From: Owenia fusiformis
Taxonomy: Eukaryota; Annelida; Polychaeta; Sabellida; Oweniidae
DNA length: 64,000 nt
Assembly (NCBI GenBank): GCA_903813345.2
Contig: CAIIXF020000010.1
Location: 20,221,181 to 20,285,180 of the forward strand
Direction of reading: 5' to 3'
The translations under genes and the position numbers were made by a program. The notes under the pieces are model-generated. The model was given only the letters and a program-made list of their open reading frames with translations, did not search any database and was not told the origin of the DNA. Each line of letters opens with the position of its first letter. The first letter of the stretch is position 1. This document shows, one piece after another, positions 46,271 through 59,600 of the stretch.

Positions 46271-47250
46271 GTTTTTTCAGGTTAATATCAGGAAATCAGC
46301 TAAAGGCTGTGTAGTTCTAGTCTGTTTAATATTACTATTGTATCAAGGACATTGTAAAATGAAATTACAATGGGCAGAGGCTGTGTTTACATGATGCAAA
46401 GGTATAAGGGTCGTTGCAACCGCATCTTTTATGACCATTTCATGTTAGTAGTCAGGTAGTTGTAAGGAATTGCAAATGCGACGTTGAACCTTCAACTTAA
46501 ACGATTATATCACCTATTCCGTTTCACTCTCATAAAAGAGTACTGACATGTTTTATGAAAACTTATGCTAAACTAAACACATCAAAATCATGAAACTAAA
46601 CAATGGAATGGAGTTTATAGGCTCTGTTTATTAGCCCGATCGTAAATGATCTTGCGTTTCCATGCTAAAGTTTGTTATTGATTTTTTTATAGTTTTCTGT
46701 TTGAAAAGATATTTTAAGAATCGTGTCCTTTTTTAAGAACTTTTTAGAAAAATAATTGAGATTACAAAGGTTACCCCTTATCTAACACAATGTTAATAGA
46801 AAATTCGAATTTCAAACTCCTTATCTCACTATAATTCACCAATGGAAAATGGAAGTTGAAGAACCAAACTTGGACCCGAAGATGAGGTCTTATCTTAGGG
46901 GTTTGATTGTTCTTGTGATATCATATATTTGCCCAGCAACCACCTAAAATAACTTATTTTTACAATATAAATTCACTTGATATATGTTATTTCTAACTCA
47001 AGGGGAGGGTAGTTGTAATTCGAGTAGGTATCGGGTTGTCGCCGAAAGTGTTGTGTGGTTGATATTAATTATATTGTTACTTTGGGAGTGGTGACTTAGA
47101 CCATGTCTGAAGACATCGCCCATTATGAACACGCATTAAGTCATGCAATCTGTATCAAATGGTGAGTAGTCTCGTTTTTGGAACCTGGGAGACTAGTCTA
47201 GTGCCCAAGCTTCCCCGAACCACCGTCAGTGATGATGTGACAGGTTGAGC
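46271..47250. other. Intergenic, upstream of ENPP-like copy 2
   Basis: Presumed promoter and spacer. No gene, repeat or clear regulatory motif is seen. Confidence 0.35.
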
Positions 47251-47269
47251 ATTTTAGTTGATCCTGGGA

Positions 47270-48060
47270 TGATACAGCCACCATACACTGGAATACAGTC
47301 ATCATACACTGACATAAGGCCACCATACACTAGAATACAGTCACCATACACTGACATACATTGGAATGCAGCGACAATTACCCAAATGCGAGTAGGTAGT
47401 TACCAGTTTCACCACCAGGTGGCTGATTCGGGTCAATTAACATGGCAGGTATATAAGAAAGTTCCCTTAAACTTCAATATTATCAATTTAAGTGGCTCAA
47501 TTTTCATATAACCCTTATGTGTCTGATACTTATACTAATGAAAATATGTCCAGTAAAGCAAAATATTATCTGTCCACTAAAAGATATTTCATTTTTTGTG
47601 ATTTTATAGCATGGGGTCTATGGGGAATCTCCCCGAGCTAGAAGTCCCATTTTCAAAGAAAATTAATTTTTCAAAGTTGATAAACACTTTTTAAAACCAC
47701 ATTTCTAGATGCAATTTTACATGTAGATTTCGAATATGATATTACTTTGATTGAATTTTGAATTTTTAATGACATTAATCAAGGTTATTTCTACTCGCAT
47801 TTGGGTTATTCACAAACATACAGTGACAATGCATTGGTATACAGTGACCATACACTGACATACGGCCACCATACACTGGAATACAGTCACCATACACTGA
47901 CATACGGCCACCATACACTGGAATACAGTAACCATACAAGGACATACATTGGAAAACAGCGACAATTCACAAACATACAGTGACAATGCATTGGTATACA
48001 GCGACCATACAGTTGCATACAGTCACCATACAGTGACATATTGAATCTTCACACAGTACA
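47270..48060 (+). repeat. Minisatellite of CATACACTG-type units, split by an insertion
   Basis: Units of about 17-18 bases (consensus near CATACACTGGAATACAGTC and CATACACTGACATACGGCC) run over 47270-47380 and 47808-48050. A higher-order block beginning TTCACAAACATACAGTG occurs twice in the right half. The element at 47380-47807 interrupts it. Confidence 0.85.
47380..47807. mobile_element. 428-bp TIR element with a CTCF-like palindrome
   Basis: The inverted ends ACCCAAATGCGAGTAG and CTACTCGCATTTGGGT sit inside the minisatellite. The uninterrupted repeat copy near 47960 (GCGACAATTCACAAAC) shows the pre-insertion sequence and gives a 3-bp duplication (ATT or TTA). About 95 bp of its left part is repeated near 62015-62108. 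It contains CCACCAGGTGGC (47412-47423). Confidence 0.75.
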
Positions 48061-48383
48061 TTTACCATACGCTGTGATAGGGACCATGCATTGATATAAA
48101 GTTACCCCTTTATTGACACGGCATCTATGTACCACCGTGTGTATAGTATTTGAAGAAATCAGAATTTTGAAGTCAGGTGCCATTTTCCCAACCTCGACAT
48201 AGTCAAAATAAAAACACAAAAATTAGGGCAAAGAAAGTTATCTTTGTTTCATTTGTCACTGTGTCAATTGACGATGGACCTTTCTCACAACTTATCAGAT
48301 GCTGATTGGTCCAGCGAAGACATACAAAAGGTGTGTATCTGAACCAATCCGTATCAGTTGGGGGCGCATAGTGAACAAAAAAC

Positions 48384-51300
48384 ATGACAATGAACAGCTT
48401 TATACTCCTTGGCTTATTCTTGGGGTCCGGTAAGTCTGGCAGTTTTTTGCGGGTAAAACGAGTGCAGTCCAGTCAAAGTCTATCTGGATTTCAATATATT
48501 TCAGGTCAGGGAAAAAGCAGTGTTTCTGGTCGCCGAGTGGGTGGCAGAAAATCTTGCAAAAGTTGACCCAGTTGGATTGTTGTTGTGATTCTGCAGACTG
48601 CCTATTACAATAGACACATGTTTTGAACGAAACAATGCACCATTCTCTTTATAATATCAATTTATACCATGCATCCGATATTCTATAAAAAAAAACTCAA
48701 AAACATTTTAAACACATTTTCCATATTTTTGAGGAGTACAAAGTTTTCACCGAAAAGAGTAAACTTTTCAAGAAGAGGGTTTGTTTGAAAACAGTCTTAA
48801 AGTATAAGAAGGAGATATTCTCATCTTCAATATCTAAGCATAGCCATCGATTTATTTTCTCTGGACTTTCCCATGACTTTTTGGAGTTTCAAGCATAAGA
48901 GAAATAGAAACTAATTTACCAGAATCCCGGGATTAGAATGGACCTTTACAATTGAAATTAAGATACTTTTGAAACAAACAATATGAAGCCTGGCCCCATG
49001 CAAATTATTTCCATGTTCCGAGAGTAGAGATTTGGCCAAATTTTATTCCTTTTTCTATCAGCGTTAGGCCAAGAATGTGAAAATAATCAGGAGTCATTTG
49101 GCGCGTTTTGCTATCAATGGAGCATCTTGGCAGACGGTGTACACAATTTTTGGGAAGCACGGCAACAATGTCTTAACGCTGGGGGAGATCTTGCTAGTGT
49201 TGGAACGATTGAGGAATATGTAAGTTTGTGTATAGGGATTGTTGTTCCCATATCCTTATTTTATTTGGCATAACTAGCGCAAGTCAGTGAGGGTTTAACT
49301 GTTATCCCAGCTATTTTAATAGACTCATTGCCGAGAAAACAGGACAAGTGAATATATTTGTACTGTATTCAATCTTCCACCAGTAAGTCTTTTAGCAGAA
49401 AATGTGAAAAGAAGAGATGTGAGTGAGAGCCTTATTTTCGTTGTACCATATGTATATTTCAGAACTTCTTGGCTGAAACGCACTATGTTGAAGCACATTG
49501 GCTTGGAGGGACTGCAGAGAGGGCTCAGAATGGAACCTACCATTGGTTGGACGGAACACCATGGAACGCGTCCGTAGCGTGAGTCATTTTCAGTTCGTAT
49601 CAACATCATCATCAAGCTTAGGAGGGTTTTGTATAGTCCTGTGTGTTGTCCACTTTGGTTAGTTACATATTAGTATATCAACGTTGGCAGCTTTTACTAT
49701 CTATGGAGTGACAAATTTAAAATTATAAGCAACCTGTACAATTGACCTACCAATCTTTTCCTTACAATACCATACCTCCCAAAAGATTCAGATATGTTAT
49801 AAATTGGTGAAATTATAATGGATTCAAAGTGCAAACATGTTGTGATCTTCCATGTGTTCTTGTAGGCAAGCTGCCTGGGGCGATGGACAACCGAGTGGAG
49901 GAAATCAACATTGTACAGCGTGGTGGCAAAGTGAGATAGGCAAATGGGACGATAAGAATTGCGACACATACTATGCCGGCTATTTGTGCAAATTCCCGAA
50001 AAGTAAGAACTATGGCTCTGTTTGATAAACTTATCGGGAGGTGATGGTCTCCAACAGCCATTTGAGTTTGTATGTTTGGTGAGAGGAAAATGATCGCATA
50101 GCCTGTATCTCAAAACATTTACCTATGTAATTTTTGCAAAATGTCTTGTTGTTAAGCAACACAAGTGCTCGTAGATAGAAGTTGCATTAAGTGTGGGACT
50201 CGTGCATTTGTAGGTTTGATATCACAGATGGTATAATTTATTTTTTCAGGAGACGCGTGCACATGCGCAGATAACGAGTCTAGGTTCTGTGACAGAGATT
50301 ACACGTGTACCAGTTACAGAGCCTGTGAATCTGGACAAACCATCACCGTTTCATGTCCACCAGGGCGAAAACTAGATGCCGATAATAACTGTGTAGAGTG
50401 AGTACTTTTGATTTCCATTCATTCAAATGTATAAAAAGAGAAAATTATCATTAAAATGTAAGTTTAAAAGGGACAAGCTCTGTCACTGGCGGATCCAGAA
50501 GCTAACAAGGGGGTTGGGGCCAAATTTTGAGTCAAGAAAAAATGTTGGGCCCCCAAACCCCAAACTTTGAAAATGTAAGGTCCATTTTTGATAATTTGGC
50601 TTAAAAAGGCCAAATTATGCCCAAAAGACACTTTTTGAGGCCATGGCGCCCCCGGATCCGCCAGTGACTGTTCAAAATGTTTAAAAGTGAAGATGATGTT
50701 GAGTCTTAATCTTTTGAACTCAATTCACGAGTCCTGAACACTTAAGATACTCTTCATTGCTAAAGAGTGAATATGTTAAAAATGATTATTTTTGCCCACT
50801 TGACCAATCAGCTGATTAAGGTGATGTCGAAAATTACATTTAGCCCTGTTACACTTGGACCCCCATGTAACTGGAACCCCAATTGTACGGGGGTTGCTAA
50901 TGGAAACTACCCGAGTGACCTTGACTACTGTAGAACCTACTACACATGCGCAGGTGGAAGCCTCACTGCCATGGCAACATGTCCGGATCAAGAGAGAGGA
51001 GAAGGTAATAGACATGTCCATGAATTCTGACCCCTCTTGGTGTACCAAGTACACGGGTATATTGTCTAAAATGATGCCATGCTTTGCAGGTATCTTTTTT
51101 GCCCTGAAACTGCAATATAAAAGTAACAAATTATAACCAATAAAAATAACCAATAGAAGAAATGATTTACTTGATTGATCTATTGTGGTTTAAAGGGGCA
51201 GTATCTGTAGTTCTGTATTTTGTATTACCTCAAACATTGTGATGACATGTCATTGACAATGTATTAATACTTGTTTGGCATATTGTATATACAAGCCTAC

Positions 51301-51641
51301 ATATCAAATGGTACATAATAATTATTTATTCTCCCCTTTGTAGTATTTATTCGCCTAAGGGTCCTAATATTACACGTTCGCGTACAAGTTCTCTCAAAAA
51401 TGTGTAGCTAAACCTCCCTCTTGCATAAATCAAAAATAACCAAATAGGCCCATGCTCACAAAAAGAAGGCTAATTATAATTGCCCCTTGAAAATAACATT
51501 AGTAATTACACGCTTGATATTAAAATTTCAGAGCAGACGTTTGACCCCTCAGTAGGGTACTGCAGACCAGCAGTTGAGGTATGCGCCCCTTGTGGTAGAC
51601 CCGAAGAGAGGCCTCCAACGGACCCACCCTGTCAAGCGTAG
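48384..51641 (+). CDS. Secreted C-type lectin with two CBM14 chitin-binding domains (complete)
   Basis: Extracellular sugar/chitin-binding protein, perhaps for mucosal immunity, gut lining or a mineral matrix. Seven exons join in frame: 48384-48429, 49062-49219, 49463-49578, 49866-50002, 50250-50397, 50844-51004, 51532-51641 (291 aa). Residues 1-17 form a signal peptide (NSFILLGLFLGS). The C-type lectin domain spans about 20-150, with FWEARQQC, HWLGG, GQPSGG and KWDDKNC. QPS replaces the usual QPD/EPN and WDD replaces WND, so Ca2+-dependent sugar binding may be altered. Two peritrophin-A/CBM14 modules follow: one around RDYTCTSYRACESGQ..SCPPGRKLD, the other around DYCRTYYTCAGG..ATCPDQ..FDPSVGYC. 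If the exon 5 donor (GTGAGT) is skipped, TGA follows two codons on, giving a one-CBM isoform. Confidence 0.95.
50484..50666. mobile_element. 183-bp MITE with CACTGGCGGATCC ends, in lectin intron 5
   Basis: The left end CACTGGCGGATCCAG and the right end GGATCCGCCAGTG are inverted copies, the same family as 45050-45119. The core is rich in GGGCCCCC and AAATTTTG. No target duplication is clear. Confidence 0.8.
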
Positions 51642-52840
51642 ATGTACGTCACTGGTGATGGAATATATAATATGTAGTATTATGTACAATTTACAAATTT
51701 ATTTTGTGTAAATTGATGCTTAACTTGAGAATCATATAGAAGATGAAGCCTGGGCTGATCTACCACTTGTTTTGTAATAAAATACAATCGATGTAACATG
51801 ATTTTAAATGTGTTACATGTCAAGCAGGATTGGAAACCAAAATTCAAACTCGATATTCTGTTGCCTGGCGTGAAACAATTTGGTCATTCCATATCTATAA
51901 AGTTCATCTTGGGACCGAGTATCTAGTTTACGAGTATGATAGATAATAATATTCAACTTCTATGACAGTATTGCTATTCCTCAACATAATTTGTTATTTT
52001 TCGTCAGGGAGAAAAAATATTGAATATTACGCAATTGACTTGCACCGCGGGCAGTCCAAAAAGGCAGCCAAAGTTCTAAGTTTTATAAGTTCAAAATACA
52101 AAGGCCATGTTTCGTGGATCAGTCAATAAATTTGAACATGGTCTTGAGTAACACGGATCTTGAGAATGTATCTGACTTTTTAGCGAAATTGATCAACTTT
52201 TAATTCAACCCCTACACCAGTTTCTGACGTGTATTCGCTGTCATGTTATGATACTCTAAAAATTGCAGTGTGTCAATTTCATCATGTTTAAGAGCCATGT
52301 TCTACCAAATGCACTACTCTGACCATGCATCAAATCCATCTAAAATGTAGTACAATATGCTTTTGATCTCTGACAAAGGCATAACTCCAAGGTTCCATTA
52401 TACGCAGTGATTATAAGTATATAAGGTCGGAAAATCAAAAATATTTAGACAGATTGTTGCGCTTCTATATTAAACACCACCCAAGGATGGAAATAAACGT
52501 TCATGCGAATCACATTATTATTCATTATTACCTCAGTTCCTTTAAATCAATTTGTCATCATGATCTTGAAAATAAATCTGGGTGTACATGACATAAAAAC
52601 TAAGTGAACTACAGAAGTCCAATAGCCATCATGATAAACCATGACATCTCATTTCATCTGAGGCCTGAGATGCCATGATATAATATGCTTGATTTGGCGA
52701 TCCAGGAGAGCCCAAATTGAGAATTTTTGAGATCTTTCATCCCAGCCATCTCATCTTATTGGGGTCATAAAACTTGTGTACATGTGCCTGTTCTAATACC
52801 TGCTATTAGATACAATGCCTATACTGTAATGTATTGACAT
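51642..52840. other. Lectin 3' UTR and intergenic DNA
   Basis: After the lectin stop the sequence is AT-rich. A polyadenylation hexamer AATAAA lies at 51776-51781, about 135 bases past the stop. The rest shows no gene or repeat I can define. Confidence 0.45.
51776..51781 (+). terminator. Polyadenylation signal of the lectin gene
   Basis: AATAAA, 135 bases after the stop codon at 51641, on the gene strand. Placement is typical; a cleavage site is not shown. Confidence 0.5.
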
Positions 52841-53821
52841 TATTGTATTGTATTGTATTGATTTATTTCCTTCATTATGAAGATTTACAACATTAATAAG
52901 CAGCAATTTACATTATATCAAAATAAAATTATATAAGAAAACTATTTATAGTATCATAGTATGTACAGATGTGTGACTTTCTTTTAAAAATATAGGTAGA
53001 TGATCTGTACTACCTGTGCAGTCTTATTCTAAACAAGTGTTGGTGAATCTGTACATCATCATATTGATGTATGTTGCACATATGTTAAGCAATTTTATTG
53101 ATGTGGCATCATCAATTGTATGCAAAATATCGGAGCGTCCTCCAAGGAGAAATTCTAGGATTATGTCATCTTCACTGTTTAGGAGTTCACATGACTGACG
53201 CACAGAGATGCTATTTATAATATTTTCATACATTTCATTTCTTAATGCAATTAAAAATTGACATTCTACTATCATGTGTTTGACAGTATCATTGGTGGTT
53301 CTACCGCACCTCAGACATTGCGTATTGAAATCGTCATCTGGAAGTTCCCTTGAAGCCAAATGTAGAAGTATTGCAAATGCCCATGTTTTAAGAGGATATT
53401 TCCTGCCAGCTACCCAATGTATTGCTGGTTTAAGTTCAGTCTGAATTTGCGCAAATCTGTTTAATTTTGTATTATTGGAGAGCAAGCGTTGCCAGTTTCC
53501 AGTTTCGTTAATATTGATTTGAGCATTCACATAGCTTTTCCATTTGGCCTTCGAGGGGAATGTAAAAGATTGAAGATAGCCTGAGAATATTTCATAAAGT
53601 ACTTCATACTTTGACAACACTTCAATAATATCTGGTATGAACCCTAAATGTGTGTCATAGATGTTTAATAGCCAAGAACTTATTCTGATCAGTAGAATCG
53701 TTTTTATGATGGAATTGGGATTTGACGTACATAATCTGTGAAGGAAGGATAATTTGGCTTTGTTAATCTGAGCTTCCATTGTCCATAGACCTAGGGTACT
53801 TAGTACTATTGCTGATGACAT
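52841..53821 (-). mobile_element. 5'-truncated LINE fragment (C-terminus of ORF2)
   Basis: The reading frame 53821-53024 gives 265 residues. It includes LSFLHRLCTSNPNSIIKTIL and a zinc-knuckle-like CLRCGRTTNDTVKHMIVEC (C-x2-C..H-x4-C), a layout found at the end of many non-LTR retrotransposon ORF2 proteins. The reverse transcriptase itself is absent. The 3' end has AATAAA and a tail of TACAA units (52841-52860 on the plus strand as TATTG repeats). The frame is open but is only a fragment. Confidence 0.75.
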
Positions 53822-56374
53822 TAGGTAAATGATAACATGATAACTATCACACTTATTGACAATTATAACTCTTCTCTTCTGATGTGTTCAGATCTCAAAA
53901 TATGTCTCATAATATCAAAGCATGTTTCAGGTGAAATAGAAAGATGCTATGAGTATCTGAATGCCAAATAGCAACATTTGAAGAAAGTTTATGCATTTTT
54001 ATTAGTTAATAGATTATACTACACAAAACCACGGTGTTATAGCATTACGGTTACGTCAGGGCGATTTGCAAAATTTTGCGGTAACGATAACAAAAAATGG
54101 CGGATGGGAAATACTGCATGTCCTATTTCTCGCCTGTAGGCAAGATTCACAGATAAGATTTCCTTTTCAACTAGTTCCATTCGGTGACGTATATATGGAT
54201 GGTTATAAAGACTGGGTCAAATCTGCCAGGTCGTTGTTTACAAGAAGCAGAATATAAGGCTGTAAACTTACCGATTGAGATATCCAAGTTCATAATTTTT
54301 AATCCATTCTCGTATTTTCTCAGTATATGTGCCTCAGAGCCACTCAAACTATTAAATGTAAGTAAACTGTGTATAAACAAGCCATGAAATGACAAATCCA
54401 GAACAGGAACGTGGTGTATATTGTAAATAATAAGGTTTCAAACGCAATGTCGTTAGACGACTACGTATGGATTCTATGGATGGTAACGTATTGTATTAGA
54501 TGTACATTAGATATTTAGCGGACGGTTACATGCATGTACATCTTTCAAGTCAAGGTTGCAATGTTGCTGATAGCCTCTTTCCATATTATTGTTATAATGG
54601 GTAAGAAATGGAATATTGAATTGCTTATATTTGTTTTCAGGACTCGCAGGAGACGCTCTTGTTTGAGCCTCTATAGGGCGAGGAAAAAATTGTGTCTTGC
54701 TTTATTTATGAAACCAATGAAAGTAAAAAAGATAGCTATGAAGAGGCAAAAGACGAATTAGCATCAAGTACTGATGAATATGACAAAATTAATAACAATG
54801 AATCGGGGATACATAATATTTGAACGAGGTTCGCGTAACCGTCCATCAAAATACATTATAATGGCTTGAGTAGAACACATTAGGTGGTTTCCAATGCTCA
54901 ATTGGCTTTTTATGATCGTATGTAGGTTACATCTCTATACCCCGAGGTCGTTAGGAAATGTAGACACCGCCCCAACGACAAAAATAAAGAAATAACTAAA
55001 TTTTGTGTAGTTTTGAACTCAACAGCTTTTCGCTTATTTCATGTTATCCCCGGGCATCAATTTGCAAAGGCTACGTCCAAAATATACATTTCTAAATGCA
55101 TCACCGAATGCGATGCTTACATAAATCGTTCATCCTTTCATTGATACACAGTAGTAGAAAATAATGCACCAACCTAAGTTTTCCGTTCCATCGCGTCCAT
55201 TTTATTGGACAAATCAGTGAACGTAGCCGTCCAACCTCGTTTTCAGAGGTGGTATAACCGTCATGCTATAGCAGGGTGAAAATACCATTGAAACCATTCC
55301 ACCAATATCTATCTTTTCTTCATACTAAAGAAACAGCATCATGCAATTTTTATGAAGGTGGTATATTTACTGTTTAAAATTAAAACTTCCATGCCTTATT
55401 GATCAACCCTTGTGCACGCGTACTACTTCAGAAAAACTGAGAAGTGAAAATATGGTTGAAATCTTACTAAGTAGACCAATGAAGGCTAGGCTAGGCTGGG
55501 TACAATTACAATTACTATTATGTTTAAAGGATAGGTATCGATATGGTGAACTGAATTCAACAATGTTTTCTCTTAAATCAATTATTGAAAACATTAAAAA
55601 AAATATGATCCTTTATGTAATGTTGACTGATTGGCAACAATCTATTGCAAAAATCATTTATATAGTACTATATTTCTAATATTTCGAATATTTCTAATAA
55701 CTGTTTTTTAGTGCAATTGTTTTTTGTTCCTTTCTACCAATTCTTGAGAATAAAATGAAATGTCTTTCCGAACCTTGTTGGAACAAAATAACATTTTCTT
55801 ATCCCTCTCAATATTATAATTATACAAAGGAAATTTTGGTTGATTTTAAACAAAAAATGTGCAAAAACTTAAATAGATAAAAATTAAGATAAACCTTTTA
55901 TTTCATTAACAAGATATACTTTTTTAAAATCAACCAAACTTTCTTTTGTACAATTACAATATTGAGAGACCTATAAACACGTTGTGTTTATGTCGTTTTG
56001 TTCCAATGAGGTTCGGATAGATGTTTCATTTCATTCCGAACATATGATATCAAGAAAAAGAGAAGTGTTTGGTGTGGTTTCTAAAACAATATAGAGAAAA
56101 TTATATACATATATATTTCAAATTATAATGTTACCAAAAGATGACCGCCATTAAATTGACAATGTGTAAAATTTTCAGAATGTTTTGATGACTGGTTTAA
56201 GAGAAACGCGTGTTCAAAAAGTTCACCATATCGATACTACTCCTTTACTACATAAAAGAATAACGTAACGAAAGTAAGTCATATTTTAGTACCATATATT
56301 TATAATATTGTTATATGTTAAATATTAGCCTTATATTAATTGTATGTACTAGTAAGTTCAGTAACCGTAACATA
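53822..56374. other. Intergenic, no recognised gene
   Basis: 2.5 kb without a recognisable gene. A possible small inverted-repeat element has ends GGACGGTTAC near 54520 and GTAACCGTCC near 54833. Frames at 54534-54761 and 55410-55679 show no domain and no splice-linked partner. Confidence 0.35.
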
Positions 56375-56524
56375 CAGGGTGGGCCAAAAACGTCACCATT
56401 TTTTATTTCGATATAACTGAAAATGCATGGATTTCACTAGTAAAATCTTGACAGGATATGCATCAATCAATTTTACAATTGTTCTTGAAGTGAGATAAAT
56501 TGAGGAGTTTTCTGGCCAACCCTG
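56375..56524. mobile_element. 150-bp mariner-type MITE
   Basis: Flanked by TA (56373-56374, 56525-56526). The ends CAGGGTGGGCCAAAAAC and the near-complement CAGGGTTGGCCAGAAAA are typical mariner termini. Non-coding. Confidence 0.85.
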
Positions 56525-56680
56525 TACTACAAGTACATGCTTTGATTCCTTTGCTTTTGAACGTCAGTCTTGACAAACCGACGCCAAAGATTACACAGGT
56601 CTCATTACACGCATGTGCGTGTAAATTTTGATTTATGTTCCCCTTTCTGAATCACCTTGTTCCATCAATACAAAAATGAA

Positions 56681-59600
56681 TCAGGTTTTAAGCGGAGTAG
56701 AAAGTTCCATGGCCAAGTCGCCATTGGCGACAAAACTTTCAACATGGTGAATGTTCCTTTGTCTCTCCTGTGTCTCTTTCCATCTAAGCACCTCTTCAGG
56801 CGATAGAGTCCTTGTCCACGTCTCAACCTCCTCTATTGTCTGAGGTAGTGGTCTTCCCAGCGTCTCCGGGAGTAGCAGTGTCATTAACCCGACCACAATA
56901 GAGAGAACGCCAAATACTGTTGCAGGTACCCAAGGAACAGTTTTTGCCTTGAGAAAATATAACTCGCAGTTATCAAAAAACGAAATGGATTTATCACGAC
57001 CTGTAAAGAGCGTTTATCACTTTAGTGTTTAATACTGATCAATGACAAAGACCTCAAACACAATGTAAAATGTTTTACCATGTAGGCTGAAAACGGAGCT
57101 ATAATCCCCGCTATTCGACCAACGAAGGAGCCCATTCCAAATCCAAAATTTCTTAAGTTGGTAGGGTAAATCTCAGGACTAAAGAGAACAACTGCTGCAA
57201 ATGAGGCTGTGATTGCAAACTTGCCAATCATAGAGAAAGTCGTTACCAACGCAGATAGGTCCGTACCAGATGCTAATTTAAATAAGTATAAAAGAGAACA
57301 TTGTATGAATTTGATAGACTATATTTAATAGTAGATGTCTTATAAAATTATTTCTACAATCCAAATCGAAGACAAAGAACAACGTTACAGTTTCATTTTA
57401 GAATATAAGCCCTGGACGCAGTGCAATGTGGAATTCCTTGAAGTGTTGCTTTCTAAAATTTGCACGAGATGCGGAGCATCGAGTGTTAATTTTGGGAAAC
57501 AACGCCTGAAAGGAATGGTCATTACACAATGACGGGTCGCAAAAAGCTCGCGCACGCATTGTTACACATTTTGTGGCGTAATCCAGAGGATTCTCGCTTT
57601 TAACATGATAGAATGTGACGTTTTTGAGAAAAATGTACACACATGAAAATCCTTTCGTCCTCCACATTTACATCTATATCTCAAAACATTTTAGACGAAT
57701 AACTCTGATATCATATATATATTGTTAATGGGCTAGGAGCATCATAAAACACGAATCAATTGATATTTTAGGTGAAATAAATATACGTGTTGCTGTGCTC
57801 GAAAATAGGCGAATGGCGTAAATTAGCCCTATTTTAATGAATTTTGAAAACCTTTCGTCCTCCACTTTTCCACATACAACAGAAAACACATACTTTTGTG
57901 AACAAAATCAACTAATTATTAATAAACTAGAGTTTAGGAGCAAAATAATCATGTATGATTTATTAAAAATTGATCTCGTATTTTTTGTTTAATGTACACC
58001 TGAAAAGTTGAAGGTACCAAAAAATGAGCAAAAAAGGTCACTGTCAACATATTCTATTTTTCAGACTCGATGACGTCACAATATGGGACGCTTACTAAAA
58101 TTCATCCTTTGAAATAAAACTTCCATCTACCTTTATCAAGACGAAAAATAAGTATAATAGTCATATATTGTTTGAGTTATGAGCGTTTAAAGACGAAAAA
58201 TAATTCAAAATGTAACGTGTCAACATGGGATATTTGCCAGATGTTTTGGTAAAAAACTCTTTTTTAAAAACGAACGCGCAAAAATGTGAACGGAGTGTAG
58301 TTGATCTAAAATCTTCATCGAAACAGCTTTAAAATGATATATAACTTTAATTAGAATATTATCTTATATTCCGGGGAATCAAAGTTACATTCACGCGATA
58401 CCCTTAAAAAACAAATGCGCCACCTTTTTGCGACACGTCAATGCATTTAGTCTTGGGCTTAAATTCATTTCACACATTGCAAAATATTTTCTACAAAATC
58501 ATCTAAAAGATAAGAAATCACTAAAAGAACATATTTTAATGAAACTTTTTGCAAGGGCCAAACTGGCAATGTATCATAACCGTTTAACTAGTGACATTGA
58601 GCTCGTTATTGGTTATATACCGGAATGCAGTTACGTGAAATACCGTGTTCTGATTGGCTGGATTTTGACACACCTTGCATAGCTATGTGCGAAAGTCTCT
58701 TTCTGCGGTGAAACTATCAATGTTTATAGATGTGACTTACCTGATTTTTTCGGAATAAGAATGGTAGCAATGAGAAATAGACCAGCCATGATGTGAAAGA
58801 TACATACTGGCCAACGCCTACCATATCTACAATAAAACCTCCATGTTATATGTAAGAGCTCTATCCCCTCATGAGAATGGGGAATAGGGAGGGGTGGATT
58901 ATATGATGCCAGTTTATAATCAAAGCAGCTGACTCAAAATGATATAGTTTTTTCTGTGGCCTCTCCAGCCATTGGGAGAAGATCATCCCCAAGAACTTAG
59001 TCCATTGGGGGAACTATGGTTATCAAATATATGGAGGAGAGGTTACGTTACTGATATTAAAATGTACCCATTTGATTAACTCATATTTACTTTGATGATG
59101 TTATGTACACGTCCAAATGATAAGTTCACTCGTGATCGATCAAGGTAAATGTCAAGGTGAGTATTTGCCAAACATCACAAATGAACCTTACACGGTCCAT
59201 GCTTCAAAACTTCGAACATTATTAGTATTTGACTTTTAAAACACTTTTTGAATTAAAGTTTCAGAAAATACATTTGTAGCTTGCTAGAGAACAAATATGG
59301 ACGAATTTTGACATGTAACTTTAGTAAACTTTAATGCTCTATGTTGGGATGGTGGATCCCTTCTATACAACCAAAGTCCCTTGAATACAACTAACCTATT
59401 TAGAGAAAACGTGACTGCTAAATATGCAGGAACCTCGACAAGCCCACTGAGGAAGAAATTGAGGTAGAGATTGCCGGCTAGATACCCTGTTTGTAGTGAT
59501 AAGCCATAGTATACTAATATGTTGACGAACCTGAAAACATAACTGAAGAGTTGTTTTCAAATGGCAAATGAAATATAAGTTATCGAATGATTTGGAGTGC

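Noticed and set aside
53024-53821. A host gene encoding a 265-residue protein
   Set aside because: The C-x2-C..H-x4-C tail, missing N-terminus and short-repeat 3' tail fit a truncated LINE better.
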